The position numbers and the translations under genes were made by a program. Positions 1 to 8,864 of a DNA stretch of 32,983 bases are shown here, piece by piece. Numbering within the stretch: position 1 is the stretch's first letter; every line of letters starts with the position of its first letter. This stretch comes from Treponema sp. (GTDB lineage Bacteria; Spirochaetota; Spirochaetia; Treponematales; Treponemataceae): NCBI GenBank assembly GCA_024687165.1, contig JAILEY010000022.1, positions 1-32,983 on the forward strand, in the 5' to 3' direction. The notes beneath the pieces were generated by a model. The model had not been told where the DNA came from and did not search any database. It saw nothing but the letters and a program-made list of their open reading frames with translations.

Positions 1-318
1 TTGAAACTCCTGTATGTTTTTATATTAATTTATTTTTATTTTTTTGTATAGTATTTTTATTTTTCTATGTATAAATATGCATTAAAGAATGAATTTTTAT
101 GCACATTGTTAAATTTATATAAATTTATAAATTTTAATAATAGTAATAATAAGGGGTGTGAATTTGTGGAAAACTCAAGAATTTGCAGATTTTAAGGCAA
201 TGTTTAAAGTGGAAAACTTTTAGTTATAAATCACAAATTATCCACTTTTCCACAAAACGTGAAGTTATCCACAGATTTTCAACAAAATTTTGTTATTTTA
301 TTTAATTTTTTCCACATT
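1..318. other. oriC: Candidate oriC: AT-rich stretch plus DnaA-box cluster
   Basis: No gene is visible here. Positions 1-160 are almost pure A/T, suitable for duplex unwinding. Positions 165-316 hold a dense set of DnaA-box-like 9-mers: a perfect TTATCCACA at 265-273, TTATCCACT at 238-246, TTTTCCACA at 246-254 and 308-316, TGTGGAAAA at 165-173 and the weaker AGTGGAAAA at 208-216. A 14-bp perfect palindrome (AACAAAATTTTGTT) sits at 281-294. The region abuts the 3' end of dnaA. Genes gyrB, gyrA and those up to 9.4 kb point away from it, as expected near an origin. The box cluster is directly visible; origin function is inferred, and the left boundary may lie outside the window. Confidence 0.7.
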
Positions 319-1770
319 TTATTTTGGAATATATTCTTTTACTTCTTTTGAAAGCATTTCTATAGTTGTATTTAAAGTTTCATCTGTTTTAAGTAAATCT
401 TCAACTTTTTCAAAACTATACATGATTGTTGAATGATCTCTTCCACCGAATTCCTGACCTATTTCTGTAAAAGAATAACCTGTAAGTGTTCGGCAAAGAT
501 AAATTGCAATCTGGCGAGGAATAACAAGTTTTTTTGATCTTTTGTCGCTTTTTATTTCTCCAAGTGAAATGTTGTAATGATTTGAAATTACTTTTTGAAT
601 AGTATCAATTGTTACAGTTCCATCATTAAATTGTGTGATACTGTCGCTCAGCTGTTTTTTTGCAATTTCTATTGTAAGAGGTTTATTTAAAAGTTCAGCG
701 TAATTTATAAGTTTATTTAAACATCCTTCAAGTTCCCTGACGTTTGAGTTGATGTTTTTTGCAATAAATTCAATTACATCCTGAGGTACTGATTTTTTCT
801 GGAGTTCAAGCTTTTTCTGTAAAATTGCAATTCTTGTTTCATAGCTTGGTGGCTGAAGATCAATTGAATTTCCTAAAGCAAATCTTGAAATTAATCTTTC
901 ATCAATTCCATTTAATTCAGACAGAGGTCTATCACTTGTGAAAACCATTTGTGCGTTTTTATGGAACAAAGCTTCAAAAGTAAAGAAAAGTTCATCCTGT
1001 AATCCGCGTTTATCTCTTAAAAACTGAATGTCATCAAGAAGAAGAACATCAAGATTTCTATATTTATTTTTAAATTTTTCTGGAGTACCGTTTTTTATTG
1101 AAGAAGTAAATTCATTTAAAAGAGGTTCAATGCTTACGTAACAGATTTTTATATTTTCTTTTCCTTCCGGTGGATTATTAAAAATATAATGACCGATTGA
1201 TTTCATTAGGTGAGTTTTTCCAAGACCAGTTCCACCATAAAGGAGAAGAGGATTTATTTTTTTTCCAGGTTCTTTAGCAGCGGCGAAAGATGCACTGTAT
1301 GCATATTCGCTGTTATCGCCTACAACAAATTTTTCAAAAGTATATTTATCTTCAAGTTGAGAATGAGTTTTTTCTGTTTTAATTAATGAATTAAGATTAT
1401 TTTCAGTTTTTGAAAGATTAGTTGAAACTTCTTCAAGAATTTCTTCAGGATTATTATTTGGAATTATTTTTTTATTAAGATTATTTTCAGTATTTGGAAT
1501 TTCTTTTTCGTAATTTGGTTTAATTGAAATATCCTGTCCGCAGATATCTTTAATTTTTGTTTGAATTTTTGAAATGTATCCGTTTGAATTCATAAAATTA
1601 AACATGAAATCTGAGGGGAAAGAAACAGTAATTTCTGTTCCGTTATCTTCAACATATTTTATTCTTCCAAACCAAATTTCAAAATCCCCAGGATTATTGC
1701 TGGAGATAAACTCACTGTGAATCTGTTTAATTACTTCATCCCAAAAAACTTTAAAATTTTGACTGCTCAT
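319..1770 (-). CDS. dnaA: Chromosomal replication initiator DnaA
   Basis: AAA+ ATPase that binds DnaA boxes, opens oriC and loads the replicative helicase. The 483-residue length is normal for DnaA. Domain I is at about 1-85 and a poorly conserved, Asn/Glu/Lys-rich linker at 86-140. The AAA+ domain shows Walker A GGTGLGKT at 179-186 and Walker B LLLDDIQ at 243-249. The C-terminal DNA-binding domain carries the DnaA signature GGRDHSTI at 442-449. The gene reads toward the box cluster at 165-316, and dnaN is not in the visible flank. There is no Shine-Dalgarno before the ATG. Instead a TTGAAC-17-TATAAT promoter ends 6 nt upstream, so the mRNA is probably leaderless. Identification is secure; leaderlessness is inferred. 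Confidence 0.98.
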   Translation of the reverse strand: MSSQNFKVFWDEVIKQIHSEFISSNNPGDFEIWFGRIKYVEDNGTEITVSFPSDFMFNFMNSNGYISKIQTKIKDICGQDISIKPNYEKEIPNTENNLNKKIIPNNNPEEILEEVSTNLSKTENNLNSLIKTEKTHSQLEDKYTFEKFVVGDNSEYAYSASFAAAKEPGKKINPLLLYGGTGLGKTHLMKSIGHYIFNNPPEGKENIKICYVSIEPLLNEFTSSIKNGTPEKFKNKYRNLDVLLLDDIQFLRDKRGLQDELFFTFEALFHKNAQMVFTSDRPLSELNGIDERLISRFALGNSIDLQPPSYETRIAILQKKLELQKKSVPQDVIEFIAKNINSNVRELEGCLNKLINYAELLNKPLTIEIAKKQLSDSITQFNDGTVTIDTIQKVISNHYNISLGEIKSDKRSKKLVIPRQIAIYLCRTLTGYSFTEIGQEFGGRDHSTIMYSFEKVEDLLKTDETLNTTIEMLSKEVKEYIPK

Positions 1771-1776
1771 TGTGTG

Positions 1777-1805
1777 ATTATAAAATTTAATTTATTGATG
1801 TTCAA
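1777..1805 (-). promoter_or_regulatory. dnaA promoter, leaderless type
   Basis: Reading the minus strand, TTGAAC (plus positions 1800-1805) is followed by a 17-bp spacer and TATAAT (1777-1782). Only six bases (CACACA) separate the -10 element from the dnaA ATG at 1770, so transcription should start at or next to the initiation codon. Confidence 0.7.
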
Positions 1806-1864
1806 TGTTAAAAATGTTAAAGAATTTTGTGTTTATCTTTCCTATTATATTGTATTTTAATTTA

Positions 1865-1893
1865 TTGAATTTTATGGGTTTTTTAGGTATATT
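1865..1893 (+). promoter_or_regulatory. Putative gyrB-gyrA promoter
   Basis: TTGAAT at 1865-1870, 17-bp spacer, TATATT at 1888-1893. This predicts a leader of roughly 27 nt containing the gyrB ribosome-binding site. It is divergent from the dnaA promoter about 60 bp away, so supercoiling at one could affect the other. The match is good but untested. Confidence 0.5.
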
Positions 1894-1926
1894 TATCTTC
1901 TCTAATTATAGGTTTTGAGGATAAAA

Positions 1927-3909
1927 ATGTCTGAAGAAAAAAATCAGTATGGTGCAGGCAGCATCCAGGTTTTAAAAGATCTTGAACCAGTTCGTAAAAG
2001 ACCTGGTATGTATATTGGTTCAACAGGACCAGATGGACTTCATCATCTTGTTTATGAAGTTGTTGATAACAGCATTGATGAAGCAATGGCAGGATATTGT
2101 AAGAATATTACCGTTGCTCTTGAAAAAGATGATATTTGTCGCGTAGAAGATGATGGTCGTGGTATTCCGGTTGATATTCATCCTACAGAAAAAGTAAGTG
2201 CTCTTGAACTTGTCCTTACACGACTTCATGCTGGTGGTAAATTTGATAAATCAAACTATAAAGTTTCCGGCGGTTTGCATGGTGTAGGTGTTTCTTGTGT
2301 AAATGCTCTTTCTGTCTGGCTTGAAGCTTTTGTTAATAAAGACGGCAAAAGATATACGCAGAAATATGCCAGAGGTGTTCCAAAGGGAAAAGTTGAATGT
2401 ATTGGTGAAACAAATCTTCATGGAACAACAATTCGCTGGAAAAGTGATTCTGAAATTTTTAAGGAAACAATTACATATAATTTTGATGTTTTGTTGACTC
2501 GTCTTCGTGAACTTGCATTTTTAAATCCTGGAATTCAGATTACATTCCGCGATGAACGTCTTGAAACTCCAAAAGAAATTGTTCTTAAATTTGAAGGCGG
2601 AATTAACGAATATACAAAATTCCTTAATGAAGGAAAAAAAGTTGTACCTGAAGAACCTTTGTTTATAAGTGGTGAACAGAATGATGTTATTGTTGAACTT
2701 TCGATGCAGTTTAATGACGGTTATGATGAAAGAATTTTTTCTTATGTAAATGATATTAATACTCGTCAGGGTGGAACTCATCTTGATGGATATAAAAATG
2801 CACTTACTTTTGTAATGAATAAATTTCTTGAGCAGAATGAAAAACTGTTTAAGAAGCTTAATCCAAAGTGGAATCCAAAAGCAACAAAAGAACAGAAAGA
2901 TAAGGGAAAGGAAATTAAAATTGAAAAACTTTCCGGAGAAGATGTCCGCACAGGTCTTACGGCAGTTCTTTCTGTAAAAGTTTCTGAACCTGAATTTGTT
3001 GGTCAGACAAAAGACAGACTTGGAAATACAGAAGTTCGTACTATTGTTGATGCTCTTGTAAAAGAAAAGCTTATTATCTGGCTTGAGCAGAATCCTCAAA
3101 TCTGCAATCAGATTCTTGAAAAGGCTGTAAATGAAGCTTTAGGTCGAATTAAGGCTCGTAAAGCAATTGAGACAAACCGCAAAACAGGAATGGATTCATT
3201 TGGTCTTCCTGGAAAACTTGCAGACTGTTCATCAAATAAACCTGAAGAATGTGAAGTATATATCGTCGAAGGAGATTCTGCCGGCGGTTCTGCAAAACAG
3301 GGACGAAATCCAAAAACACAGGCAATACTTCCTCTTTGGGGTAAGATGCTTAATGTTGAAAAAGTAGATCCTTCAAAAGTAATGAATAATGAAAAGCTTC
3401 AGCCGGTTATTGCTTCACTTGGAACAGGAATCGGTAAAAACTTTAATATTGAAAAACTTCGATATCATAAAATCATCATTATGGCTGATGCCGATGTTGA
3501 TGGTGCACATATTTCAACTTTGCTTATGACATTTTTCTTCCGCTTTATGCCAGAGCTTATTGAAAAAGGTTATGTTTATATTGCAATGCCTCCTCTTTAC
3601 AGAGTTGAGTATAAAAAGCAGAAATTCAGAAAATTTGTATTCAGCGATGAAGAAAGAGACAGAGCTTTGGAAGAACTTGGAGAAAATCGTGATAAGGCTG
3701 AAGTTCAGCGTTATAAAGGTCTTGGTGAAATGGAATGGGAGGAGCTTAAGGAAACTACAATGGCTCCAGAAAATCGTAAAATGAAGCAGGTAAAAATTAC
3801 TGATGCTGCAAAAGCTGATCAGATTTTCTCTATTCTTATGGGAGATGATGTTGATCCACGCCGTAAGTTCATCGAAGAAAATGCAGAATATGCAACACTT
3901 GATGTTTAA
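1927..3909 (+). CDS. gyrB: DNA gyrase subunit B
   Basis: ATPase subunit of DNA gyrase, which with GyrA introduces negative supercoils. I chose the ATG at 1927 (MSEEKNQYG) because GAGG at 1917-1920 is correctly spaced; an in-frame TTG at 1915 has no support. The product is 660 residues, the form without the about 170-residue insert of E. coli GyrB. Visible GHKL ATPase motifs are EVVDNSIDEA with catalytic Glu44, DDGRGIP at 75-81 and GGLHGVGVSCVNALS at 115-129. The TOPRIM domain shows EGDSAGGSAK at 448-457 and DADVDGAH from 521. Residue 472 is Trp in PLWGKMLNVEK, where many bacteria have Arg or Lys (E. coli Lys447). gyrA follows after 21 bp, so the pair is one transcription unit. Confidence 0.98.
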   Translation: MSEEKNQYGAGSIQVLKDLEPVRKRPGMYIGSTGPDGLHHLVYEVVDNSIDEAMAGYCKNITVALEKDDICRVEDDGRGIPVDIHPTEKVSALELVLTRLHAGGKFDKSNYKVSGGLHGVGVSCVNALSVWLEAFVNKDGKRYTQKYARGVPKGKVECIGETNLHGTTIRWKSDSEIFKETITYNFDVLLTRLRELAFLNPGIQITFRDERLETPKEIVLKFEGGINEYTKFLNEGKKVVPEEPLFISGEQNDVIVELSMQFNDGYDERIFSYVNDINTRQGGTHLDGYKNALTFVMNKFLEQNEKLFKKLNPKWNPKATKEQKDKGKEIKIEKLSGEDVRTGLTAVLSVKVSEPEFVGQTKDRLGNTEVRTIVDALVKEKLIIWLEQNPQICNQILEKAVNEALGRIKARKAIETNRKTGMDSFGLPGKLADCSSNKPEECEVYIVEGDSAGGSAKQGRNPKTQAILPLWGKMLNVEKVDPSKVMNNEKLQPVIASLGTGIGKNFNIEKLRYHKIIIMADADVDGAHISTLLMTFFFRFMPELIEKGYVYIAMPPLYRVEYKKQKFRKFVFSDEERDRALEELGENRDKAEVQRYKGLGEMEWEELKETTMAPENRKMKQVKITDAAKADQIFSILMGDDVDPRRKFIEENAEYATLDV

Positions 3910-3930
3910 TTACAAATTTAGGATTAGAAA

Positions 3931-6414
3931 ATGATTGAAAAGATAAAATATGAAGAAAAACAGACTCCAGAAGGAGGATATGTTTTAACTGCTCCTATTG
4001 AACATGAAATGCAGCGATCTTTTATCGATTATTCTATGTCGGTAATTGTAGAACGTGCTTTGCCTGATGTTCGTGATGGATTAAAACCTGTTCACCGCCG
4101 TATTCTTTATGCAATGGCTGAAGAAGGTCTTGTATCTACAGGAAAAACTAAAAAATGTGCAACTGTAGTCGGTGATGTACTTGGTCGTTATCATCCTCAT
4201 GGAGATGCTTCTGTTTATGATGCAATGGTTCGTCTTGGACAGGCTTTTTCTTTAAGATATATGCCTGTTACAAAGCAGGGTAACTTCGGAGGTATAGACG
4301 GATCTCCAGCTGCTGCTTACCGTTATACTGAAGCAAAGATGTCAAAAGTTGCTGAAGTAATGGTTGATGACATCAAAAAAGATACAGTAGATTTTAGTCC
4401 AAACTTTGATGATACAAGACAGGAACCAAAAGTTCTTCCTGCAGCATTTCCGTTCCTTTTGTGTAACGGTTCAACTGGTATTGCTGTTGGTATGGCAACA
4501 AATATGCCTCCACATAATCTTAAGGAAGTTGGAGCAGCAATTTGCGCATATATTGATAATCCGGAATGTAAAATTGAAGATTTAATGCAGTACATGAAGG
4601 GCCCTGATTTCCCGACAGGTGGCATTATTTTTGGAAAGAAAGGTATTGCGGATGCTTATAAAACAGGTCGTGGAAAGATCCTTCTTCGAGCTCGTTTTAC
4701 AATTGAAGTAGATACAAAAGGAAAAGAAAAAATTGTATTTACAGAAATTCCATATCAGACAAGGACAACAGATCTTGTTTCAAAGATCGGTGAACTTGCA
4801 AGAGATGGAATCATTGAAGGAATTGAGCGTGTTAATGATGGTAGCCATGGAGATGATGTTCGTATTGAAGTAGATATTAAACGAACTGCAATTGCAAAAG
4901 TTGTGATCAATCAGATTTTTGCAAAAACAGCTCTTCAGTCATCTTACGGAATTATTAATCTTGCACTTGTTCCTAGTGGAAATGGACTTGCTCCACAGGT
5001 TCTTAATCTTAAGCAGATAATTAAGCATTTTGTAGATCATCGTGATCAGGTAATTACACGCCGCACAAAATTTGAACTTGCTGTTGCTAAAAAGAAAGAA
5101 CATATTCTTGAAGCAAAAATAACAGCAGTTGATTGTGTTGATGAAGTAATCCAGATTATCCGCTCAAGTAAGGATGAACCTGAAGCAAAGAAACGACTTG
5201 AAGAAAGATTTAGTTTTGATGAAGAACAGAGTCAGGCAATCGTAGATCTTCGTCTTGGAGTTCTTACATCTTTGCGTATTGATGAACTTAAGCTTGAAAT
5301 GGAACAACTTAAAGCAGAAATTGCACATCTTGAAGATCTTCTTGCTCATCATGAAAAAATACTTGCACTCATAAAAGAAGAAACAAATGCTATCGTTGAA
5401 AAATTCGGCGACGACAGAAAGACAGATATTGTTGCAGGAGAAGTTGAGACAATCAATGTTGAGGATATGATAAAAGAAGAAGACATGGTTGTTCTTATTT
5501 CTAAACTCGGTTATATCAAGCGAGTTCCTGTTTCTCAGTATAAGAGTCAGGGTAGGGGAGGCAAGGGAGTTATCTCTGCTAAACTTGTAGAAGAAGATTA
5601 TATCAATCAGATGTTTGTTGCTTCTACACATGATTATCTTATGTTCATTACAACGGCCGGAAAAGCTTACTGGGTAAAAGTTCATGAAATTCCTGAAGCA
5701 TCAAAGACAAGTCGTGGATCTCATATTAAGAGTCTTTTGATGGTTACTGCTAATGAAGATATTACAACAACTGTAGCTCTCAAAGACTTTAAAGATGATG
5801 AGTTCCTCTTTATGGCAACAGCAAATGGTGTTGTTAAAAAGACTCCGACAAGTGAATTTAAGAATGCAAAGGTCCGTGGAACAACAGCCGTTCGTCTTGA
5901 TGATGGAGATATGCTTGTAAGCTCAATCCTTACATCTGGAAAAGATGAGATACTTCTGGTTAGTCGCCGAGGACAGGCTTTACGTATTGAAGAAGAAGAT
6001 GTTCGTCCAATGGGAAAAACAAGCCGTGGTGTTGCAGGTCTTAAGCTTTCTGAAGGAGATGAACTTGCTTCTGCAATCAGAATTGAAAAAGAAGAAGATT
6101 CACGAATTCTTGTTATTACAGAAAAAGGAATTGGAAAACGTGTTGATCCTGCTGAATTTAATTCTCACGGGCGCGGAACTGGTGGACAAAAAATCTTTGG
6201 TAATGTTGATGACAAGGGTGAAATTATCGGAGCACTTTGTGTTCATGAAACTGACAGCATAATGTGTATTACAAGCCAGGGAACTTCAGTTCGTGTTGAA
6301 GCAAAAGACATTACTGTTCAGGGTAGGGGAGCAAGTGGAATCAAAGTTGTTACAATCACCGATCCTGATTATGTTGTTGGCGTTGATAGAATTGCAAATG
6401 ATGAAGAAAAATAA
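3931..6414 (+). CDS. gyrA: DNA gyrase subunit A
   Basis: DNA-cleaving and rejoining subunit of gyrase, 827 residues. The catalytic tyrosine is Tyr132 in AAAYRYTEAK, aligned with E. coli Tyr122. The C-terminal beta-pinwheel carries a GyrA-box, QGRGGKG at 540-546, which argues for GyrA over ParC; a degenerate copy, QGRGASG, begins at 797. In the quinolone-resistance region HPHGDASVYDAMV, the position matching E. coli Ser83 is Ala93, while the Asp87 equivalent (Asp97) is kept. AGGA upstream gives a usable ribosome-binding site. The gene follows gyrB closely and is followed by a terminator at 6439-6470, so gyrBA forms a two-gene operon. Confidence 0.98.
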   Translation: MIEKIKYEEKQTPEGGYVLTAPIEHEMQRSFIDYSMSVIVERALPDVRDGLKPVHRRILYAMAEEGLVSTGKTKKCATVVGDVLGRYHPHGDASVYDAMVRLGQAFSLRYMPVTKQGNFGGIDGSPAAAYRYTEAKMSKVAEVMVDDIKKDTVDFSPNFDDTRQEPKVLPAAFPFLLCNGSTGIAVGMATNMPPHNLKEVGAAICAYIDNPECKIEDLMQYMKGPDFPTGGIIFGKKGIADAYKTGRGKILLRARFTIEVDTKGKEKIVFTEIPYQTRTTDLVSKIGELARDGIIEGIERVNDGSHGDDVRIEVDIKRTAIAKVVINQIFAKTALQSSYGIINLALVPSGNGLAPQVLNLKQIIKHFVDHRDQVITRRTKFELAVAKKKEHILEAKITAVDCVDEVIQIIRSSKDEPEAKKRLEERFSFDEEQSQAIVDLRLGVLTSLRIDELKLEMEQLKAEIAHLEDLLAHHEKILALIKEETNAIVEKFGDDRKTDIVAGEVETINVEDMIKEEDMVVLISKLGYIKRVPVSQYKSQGRGGKGVISAKLVEEDYINQMFVASTHDYLMFITTAGKAYWVKVHEIPEASKTSRGSHIKSLLMVTANEDITTTVALKDFKDDEFLFMATANGVVKKTPTSEFKNAKVRGTTAVRLDDGDMLVSSILTSGKDEILLVSRRGQALRIEEEDVRPMGKTSRGVAGLKLSEGDELASAIRIEKEEDSRILVITEKGIGKRVDPAEFNSHGRGTGGQKIFGNVDDKGEIIGALCVHETDSIMCITSQGTSVRVEAKDITVQGRGASGIKVVTITDPDYVVGVDRIANDEEK

Positions 6415-6438
6415 TTTCAAAAAGTTAAAATGATTTTG

Positions 6439-6470
6439 AACCGTCTGTAGAAATGCAGGCGGTTTTTTTA
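6439..6470 (+). terminator. Intrinsic terminator of gyrBA
   Basis: Stem AACCGTCTG (6439-6447) pairs with CAGGCGGTT (6456-6464) with one G-U wobble, and a T-run follows at 6463-6469. It lies 25 bp after the gyrA stop. Confidence 0.85.
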
Positions 6471-6483
6471 TATTCTAATCAGC

Positions 6484-7368
6484 ATGTGGATGATTTTAGT
6501 TTTGATTTATGGGCTTATTAAAGGCGGAAGAGAAATCTGCAAAAAAAAGGCCCTTAAAATTTATTCAGTTACAGAAGTTCTTCTTGTTTATACAATTATT
6601 TCTCTTTTAATTTGTACTCCTCAAATTCCTAACGCAATGGGTCTTTCTGGTAATCAATGTTTGTGGGTAGCATTAAAAGCATTTATAATTTTTATTGCCT
6701 GGATTGCTGGATTTAAAGCGGTAAAAATACTACCGATCAGTTTATGTGGAATTCTTGATTTATCTCGTGTTCTTTTTGCCACAATGCTTGGTGTTATCAT
6801 TCTTGGTGAAAAAATAACTTTATACAAAACTATTGGTTTGATTTTAGTAAGCAGCGGACTTTTGTTTTTAAAATTTAATCCTTTTCTGAAAAAAGAAAAT
6901 CAACCTGCAATCAAATCTAATTCTGCGGAATCTGAAACAAAAAAATCTTCTGCTTTCTTTATAATTCTTGCTTTCGTTTCCTGCCTTTTAAACGCAGTTT
7001 CAGGTCTTCTTGATAAAATTCTCATGAAAGAAATGAATTCAAGTCAGCTTCAGTTCTGGTATACTCTGTTTTTGACTTCATATTATATACTATATGCTTT
7101 TATAGGTAAGATTAAAATCAGTAAAGGCATCTGGAAAAATATTTGGATCTGGCTGCTTGCAGTCGGGCTGATTGTTATGGATAAATGTCTATTTATTGCT
7201 AATTCCTATCCTGAAAGTCAGGTTACAATTATGACTTTGATAAAACAGATAAGTGTAATCGTTGCAATAATCGGTGGAAAATTTGTCTTTAAGGAAAAAA
7301 ATATTCTTCATAAAATTATTTGTGCTTTTATAATTATTCTGGGAATTCTTGCCGGAATAATGGGGTAG
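6484..7368 (+). CDS. EamA/DMT-superfamily membrane transporter
   Basis: A 294-residue, very hydrophobic protein with about ten predicted membrane helices arranged as two EamA-like halves (about 1-135 and 155-294), separated by a polar loop at 135-152. The first half contains the conserved-looking LGVIILGEKITLYKTIGLILVSSGL segment typical of drug/metabolite exporters; a matching FVFKEKN...IICAFIIILGILAG segment ends the second half. The substrate cannot be read from sequence. The start at 6484 lies 13 nt after the gyrA terminator and has no Shine-Dalgarno; Met3 at 6490 is an alternative. An AraC-type regulator begins 9 bp downstream, so the two are probably cotranscribed and the regulator may control the exporter. 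Confidence 0.85.
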   Translation: MWMILVLIYGLIKGGREICKKKALKIYSVTEVLLVYTIISLLICTPQIPNAMGLSGNQCLWVALKAFIIFIAWIAGFKAVKILPISLCGILDLSRVLFATMLGVIILGEKITLYKTIGLILVSSGLLFLKFNPFLKKENQPAIKSNSAESETKKSSAFFIILAFVSCLLNAVSGLLDKILMKEMNSSQLQFWYTLFLTSYYILYAFIGKIKISKGIWKNIWIWLLAVGLIVMDKCLFIANSYPESQVTIMTLIKQISVIVAIIGGKFVFKEKNILHKIICAFIIILGILAGIMG

Positions 7369-7377
7369 GGTAGTGCA

Positions 7378-8247
7378 ATGAAAAATATGGAGATAATTAA
7401 AAAGTTAGTCGGTGAATCAATTACAGAATCAAATTTAAAAAATGTGGACTGTTACGTTTATAAAAATTTTGCGCTTTTTATTCAGTCTATGGGATTTTGT
7501 GAATTTGCAGTTAAAGAGAAACATGTTCATCCTTCATACATGATAATAATTGAATTTGGAACTGATGATTTTTTAAATGCTCCAAAAATCGAATTAAAGA
7601 AAAATTATTATCTTGCAACGATTTTATCTCCTGATTTTCCGCATGAAGATAAAGGCGTTGAGTTTCCAAATTATTATACAATCATGATTGAAAAAGAATT
7701 TTTCGAAAGTCAGTTTTTGCTGTATCAAAATAAAGTTCCGGAATATAAGGGACATCAGTTTTTAATTTGTCATGATGTACTAAAAATGCTTCATCTGTTT
7801 GCATTTGAATCTTCAAAGAATATGAAAAATTCTGAAATTACTCTGGAATGTCAGACAAAGCTTTTGACGCATTGGATTATTCGAAGTATTCTCGGTGAAA
7901 ATTATGACATGCGCTCTGTTTCAACAAATGAAAGAATCGGAAGAATTCAAACGTATGTTGAACTTCATTGCGGTGAAAATCTTTCGGTTTCTGATTTGGC
8001 AAAAAATGCGAATATGTCTGTTTCAAATTTTAACAGGCTTTTTACAAAAGAAGTCGGTGTTTCTCCAAAAAATTATCTTACTGCAGTTCGATTGAATAAA
8101 TCTTTAAATCTTTTAAGGCGGAATGATTTTTCTGTTTCTGAAATAGCTGTTCAATGCGGATTTTCTTCACTTTCACATTTTTCTGCAGCCTTTAAAAATG
8201 AATTCGATATGAGTCCGTCAGAATACCGCGAAAAATATCAGGTATAG
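7378..8247 (+). CDS. AraC-family transcriptional regulator
   Basis: A 289-residue DNA-binding regulator. The C-terminal 100 residues (about 190-287) hold the AraC double helix-turn-helix: GENLSVSDLAKNANMSVSNF followed by NDFSVSEIAVQCGFSSLSHF and the family's FK..F..SPSEYR ending. The N-terminal part (1-180) has a short His-containing stretch (KEKHVHPSY) and is probably a cupin-like ligand-binding domain; the ligand is unknown. A G-rich stretch (GGGGTAGGG) lies just before the ATG at 7378 and can serve as ribosome-binding site. It follows the EamA-type transporter and precedes a PNPOx-fold protein, so it may regulate either. Confidence 0.92.
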   Translation: MKNMEIIKKLVGESITESNLKNVDCYVYKNFALFIQSMGFCEFAVKEKHVHPSYMIIIEFGTDDFLNAPKIELKKNYYLATILSPDFPHEDKGVEFPNYYTIMIEKEFFESQFLLYQNKVPEYKGHQFLICHDVLKMLHLFAFESSKNMKNSEITLECQTKLLTHWIIRSILGENYDMRSVSTNERIGRIQTYVELHCGENLSVSDLAKNANMSVSNFNRLFTKEVGVSPKNYLTAVRLNKSLNLLRRNDFSVSEIAVQCGFSSLSHFSAAFKNEFDMSPSEYREKYQV

Positions 8248-8249
8248 TT

Positions 8250-8265
8250 AAAATTTGCAAATTTT
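8250..8265. promoter_or_regulatory. 16-bp perfect palindrome, candidate operator
   Basis: AAAATTTGCAAATTTT directly follows the araC-like stop codon, 61 bp upstream of the next gene. It has no T-run long enough for a good terminator and could be an operator, for example for the adjacent regulator. In AT-rich DNA such palindromes also arise by chance. Confidence 0.3.
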
Positions 8266-8326
8266 TAAGCGATTTTTAAAAGCGCCGAAAATCAATATGT
8301 GCGATAGTTAACTCAAGAGGTGAATT

Positions 8327-8752
8327 ATGACAAAGGAAAAATTGTTTGAGTTAATGAATGAAAATCCTGTAATGCATCTTGCTACAGTTGATGAAAATGG
8401 ATTTCCTCGTGTTCGCGGGATTCTTCTGTTTAAGGCATGTGAAGAAGGAATTATTTTTCACACAGGAACTTTTAAAGATCTTTACAAGCAGCTTATTTCA
8501 AATCCGAATTCTGAAGTTTGTTTTCAGTGCAAGGGAATTCAGATTCGGGTTTGTGGTAAATTTGAACTTGACGAAAGCGATGAACTTTTTGAGGAAATTT
8601 ATAATCATCCTTCGCGTGAGTTTATAAAGAAGTGGGGAAAATCAAAAGAAGAAGTAAAAGGCTTTATAAAGATTTTTAAGATGAAGCATGGAAAAGCCTG
8701 TACCTGGTCTATGGCTGATAATTTTAAGCCAAAGGAATATATAGAACTTTAA
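8327..8752 (+). CDS. Pyridoxamine 5'-phosphate oxidase-like flavoprotein
   Basis: A 141-residue single-domain protein of the PNPOx-like split-barrel (FMN-binding) fold. The N-terminal pattern MNENPVMHLATVDENGFPRVRGI and later HTGTFKDLYKQLISNPNSEVCF are typical of the small family members that bind FMN or another flavin and reduce varied substrates. It is too short to be the biosynthetic PdxH enzyme, so a PLP-synthesis role is unlikely. A clear ribosome-binding site (GAGGTG) precedes the ATG. A terminator follows at 8760-8788, so it ends the transporter-regulator-flavoprotein group or stands alone. The physiological substrate is unknown. Confidence 0.85.
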   Translation: MTKEKLFELMNENPVMHLATVDENGFPRVRGILLFKACEEGIIFHTGTFKDLYKQLISNPNSEVCFQCKGIQIRVCGKFELDESDELFEEIYNHPSREFIKKWGKSKEEVKGFIKIFKMKHGKACTWSMADNFKPKEYIEL

Positions 8753-8759
8753 TTTTTTG

Positions 8760-8788
8760 GGAAGGTTGATTTTGACCTTCCTTTTTTA
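8760..8788 (+). terminator. Intrinsic terminator after the PNPOx-like gene
   Basis: GGAAGGT (8760-8766) pairs with ACCTTCC (8775-8781) across an 8-nt loop, followed by TTTTTT. Confidence 0.85.
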
Positions 8789-8829
8789 TTGATTATAAGT
8801 TAACAATGTTAAATTATAATGATATTGCT

Positions 8830-8858
8830 TTGTCAGATATTCTGGAATAAACTATAAG
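8830..8858 (+). promoter_or_regulatory. Promoter of the structured leader and membrane-protein gene
   Basis: TTGTCA at 8830-8835, 17-bp spacer, TATAAG at 8853-8858. The predicted start near 8865 lies within ten bases of the first stem of the leader RNA. A second TATAAT at 8815-8820 lacks a well-spaced -35 element; it is accompanied by an inverted repeat TTAACA-A-TGTTAA at 8800-8812. Confidence 0.5.
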
Positions 8859-8864
8859 TAATTA

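Noticed and set aside
2521..3099. Long open frame antisense to gyrB (192 codons)
   Set aside because: It is opposite a certain gene, is rich in Phe/Asn/Lys/Ile as expected from the complement of AT-rich coding DNA, and has no recognisable domain. The same applies to the antisense frame at 5164-5685 in gyrA.
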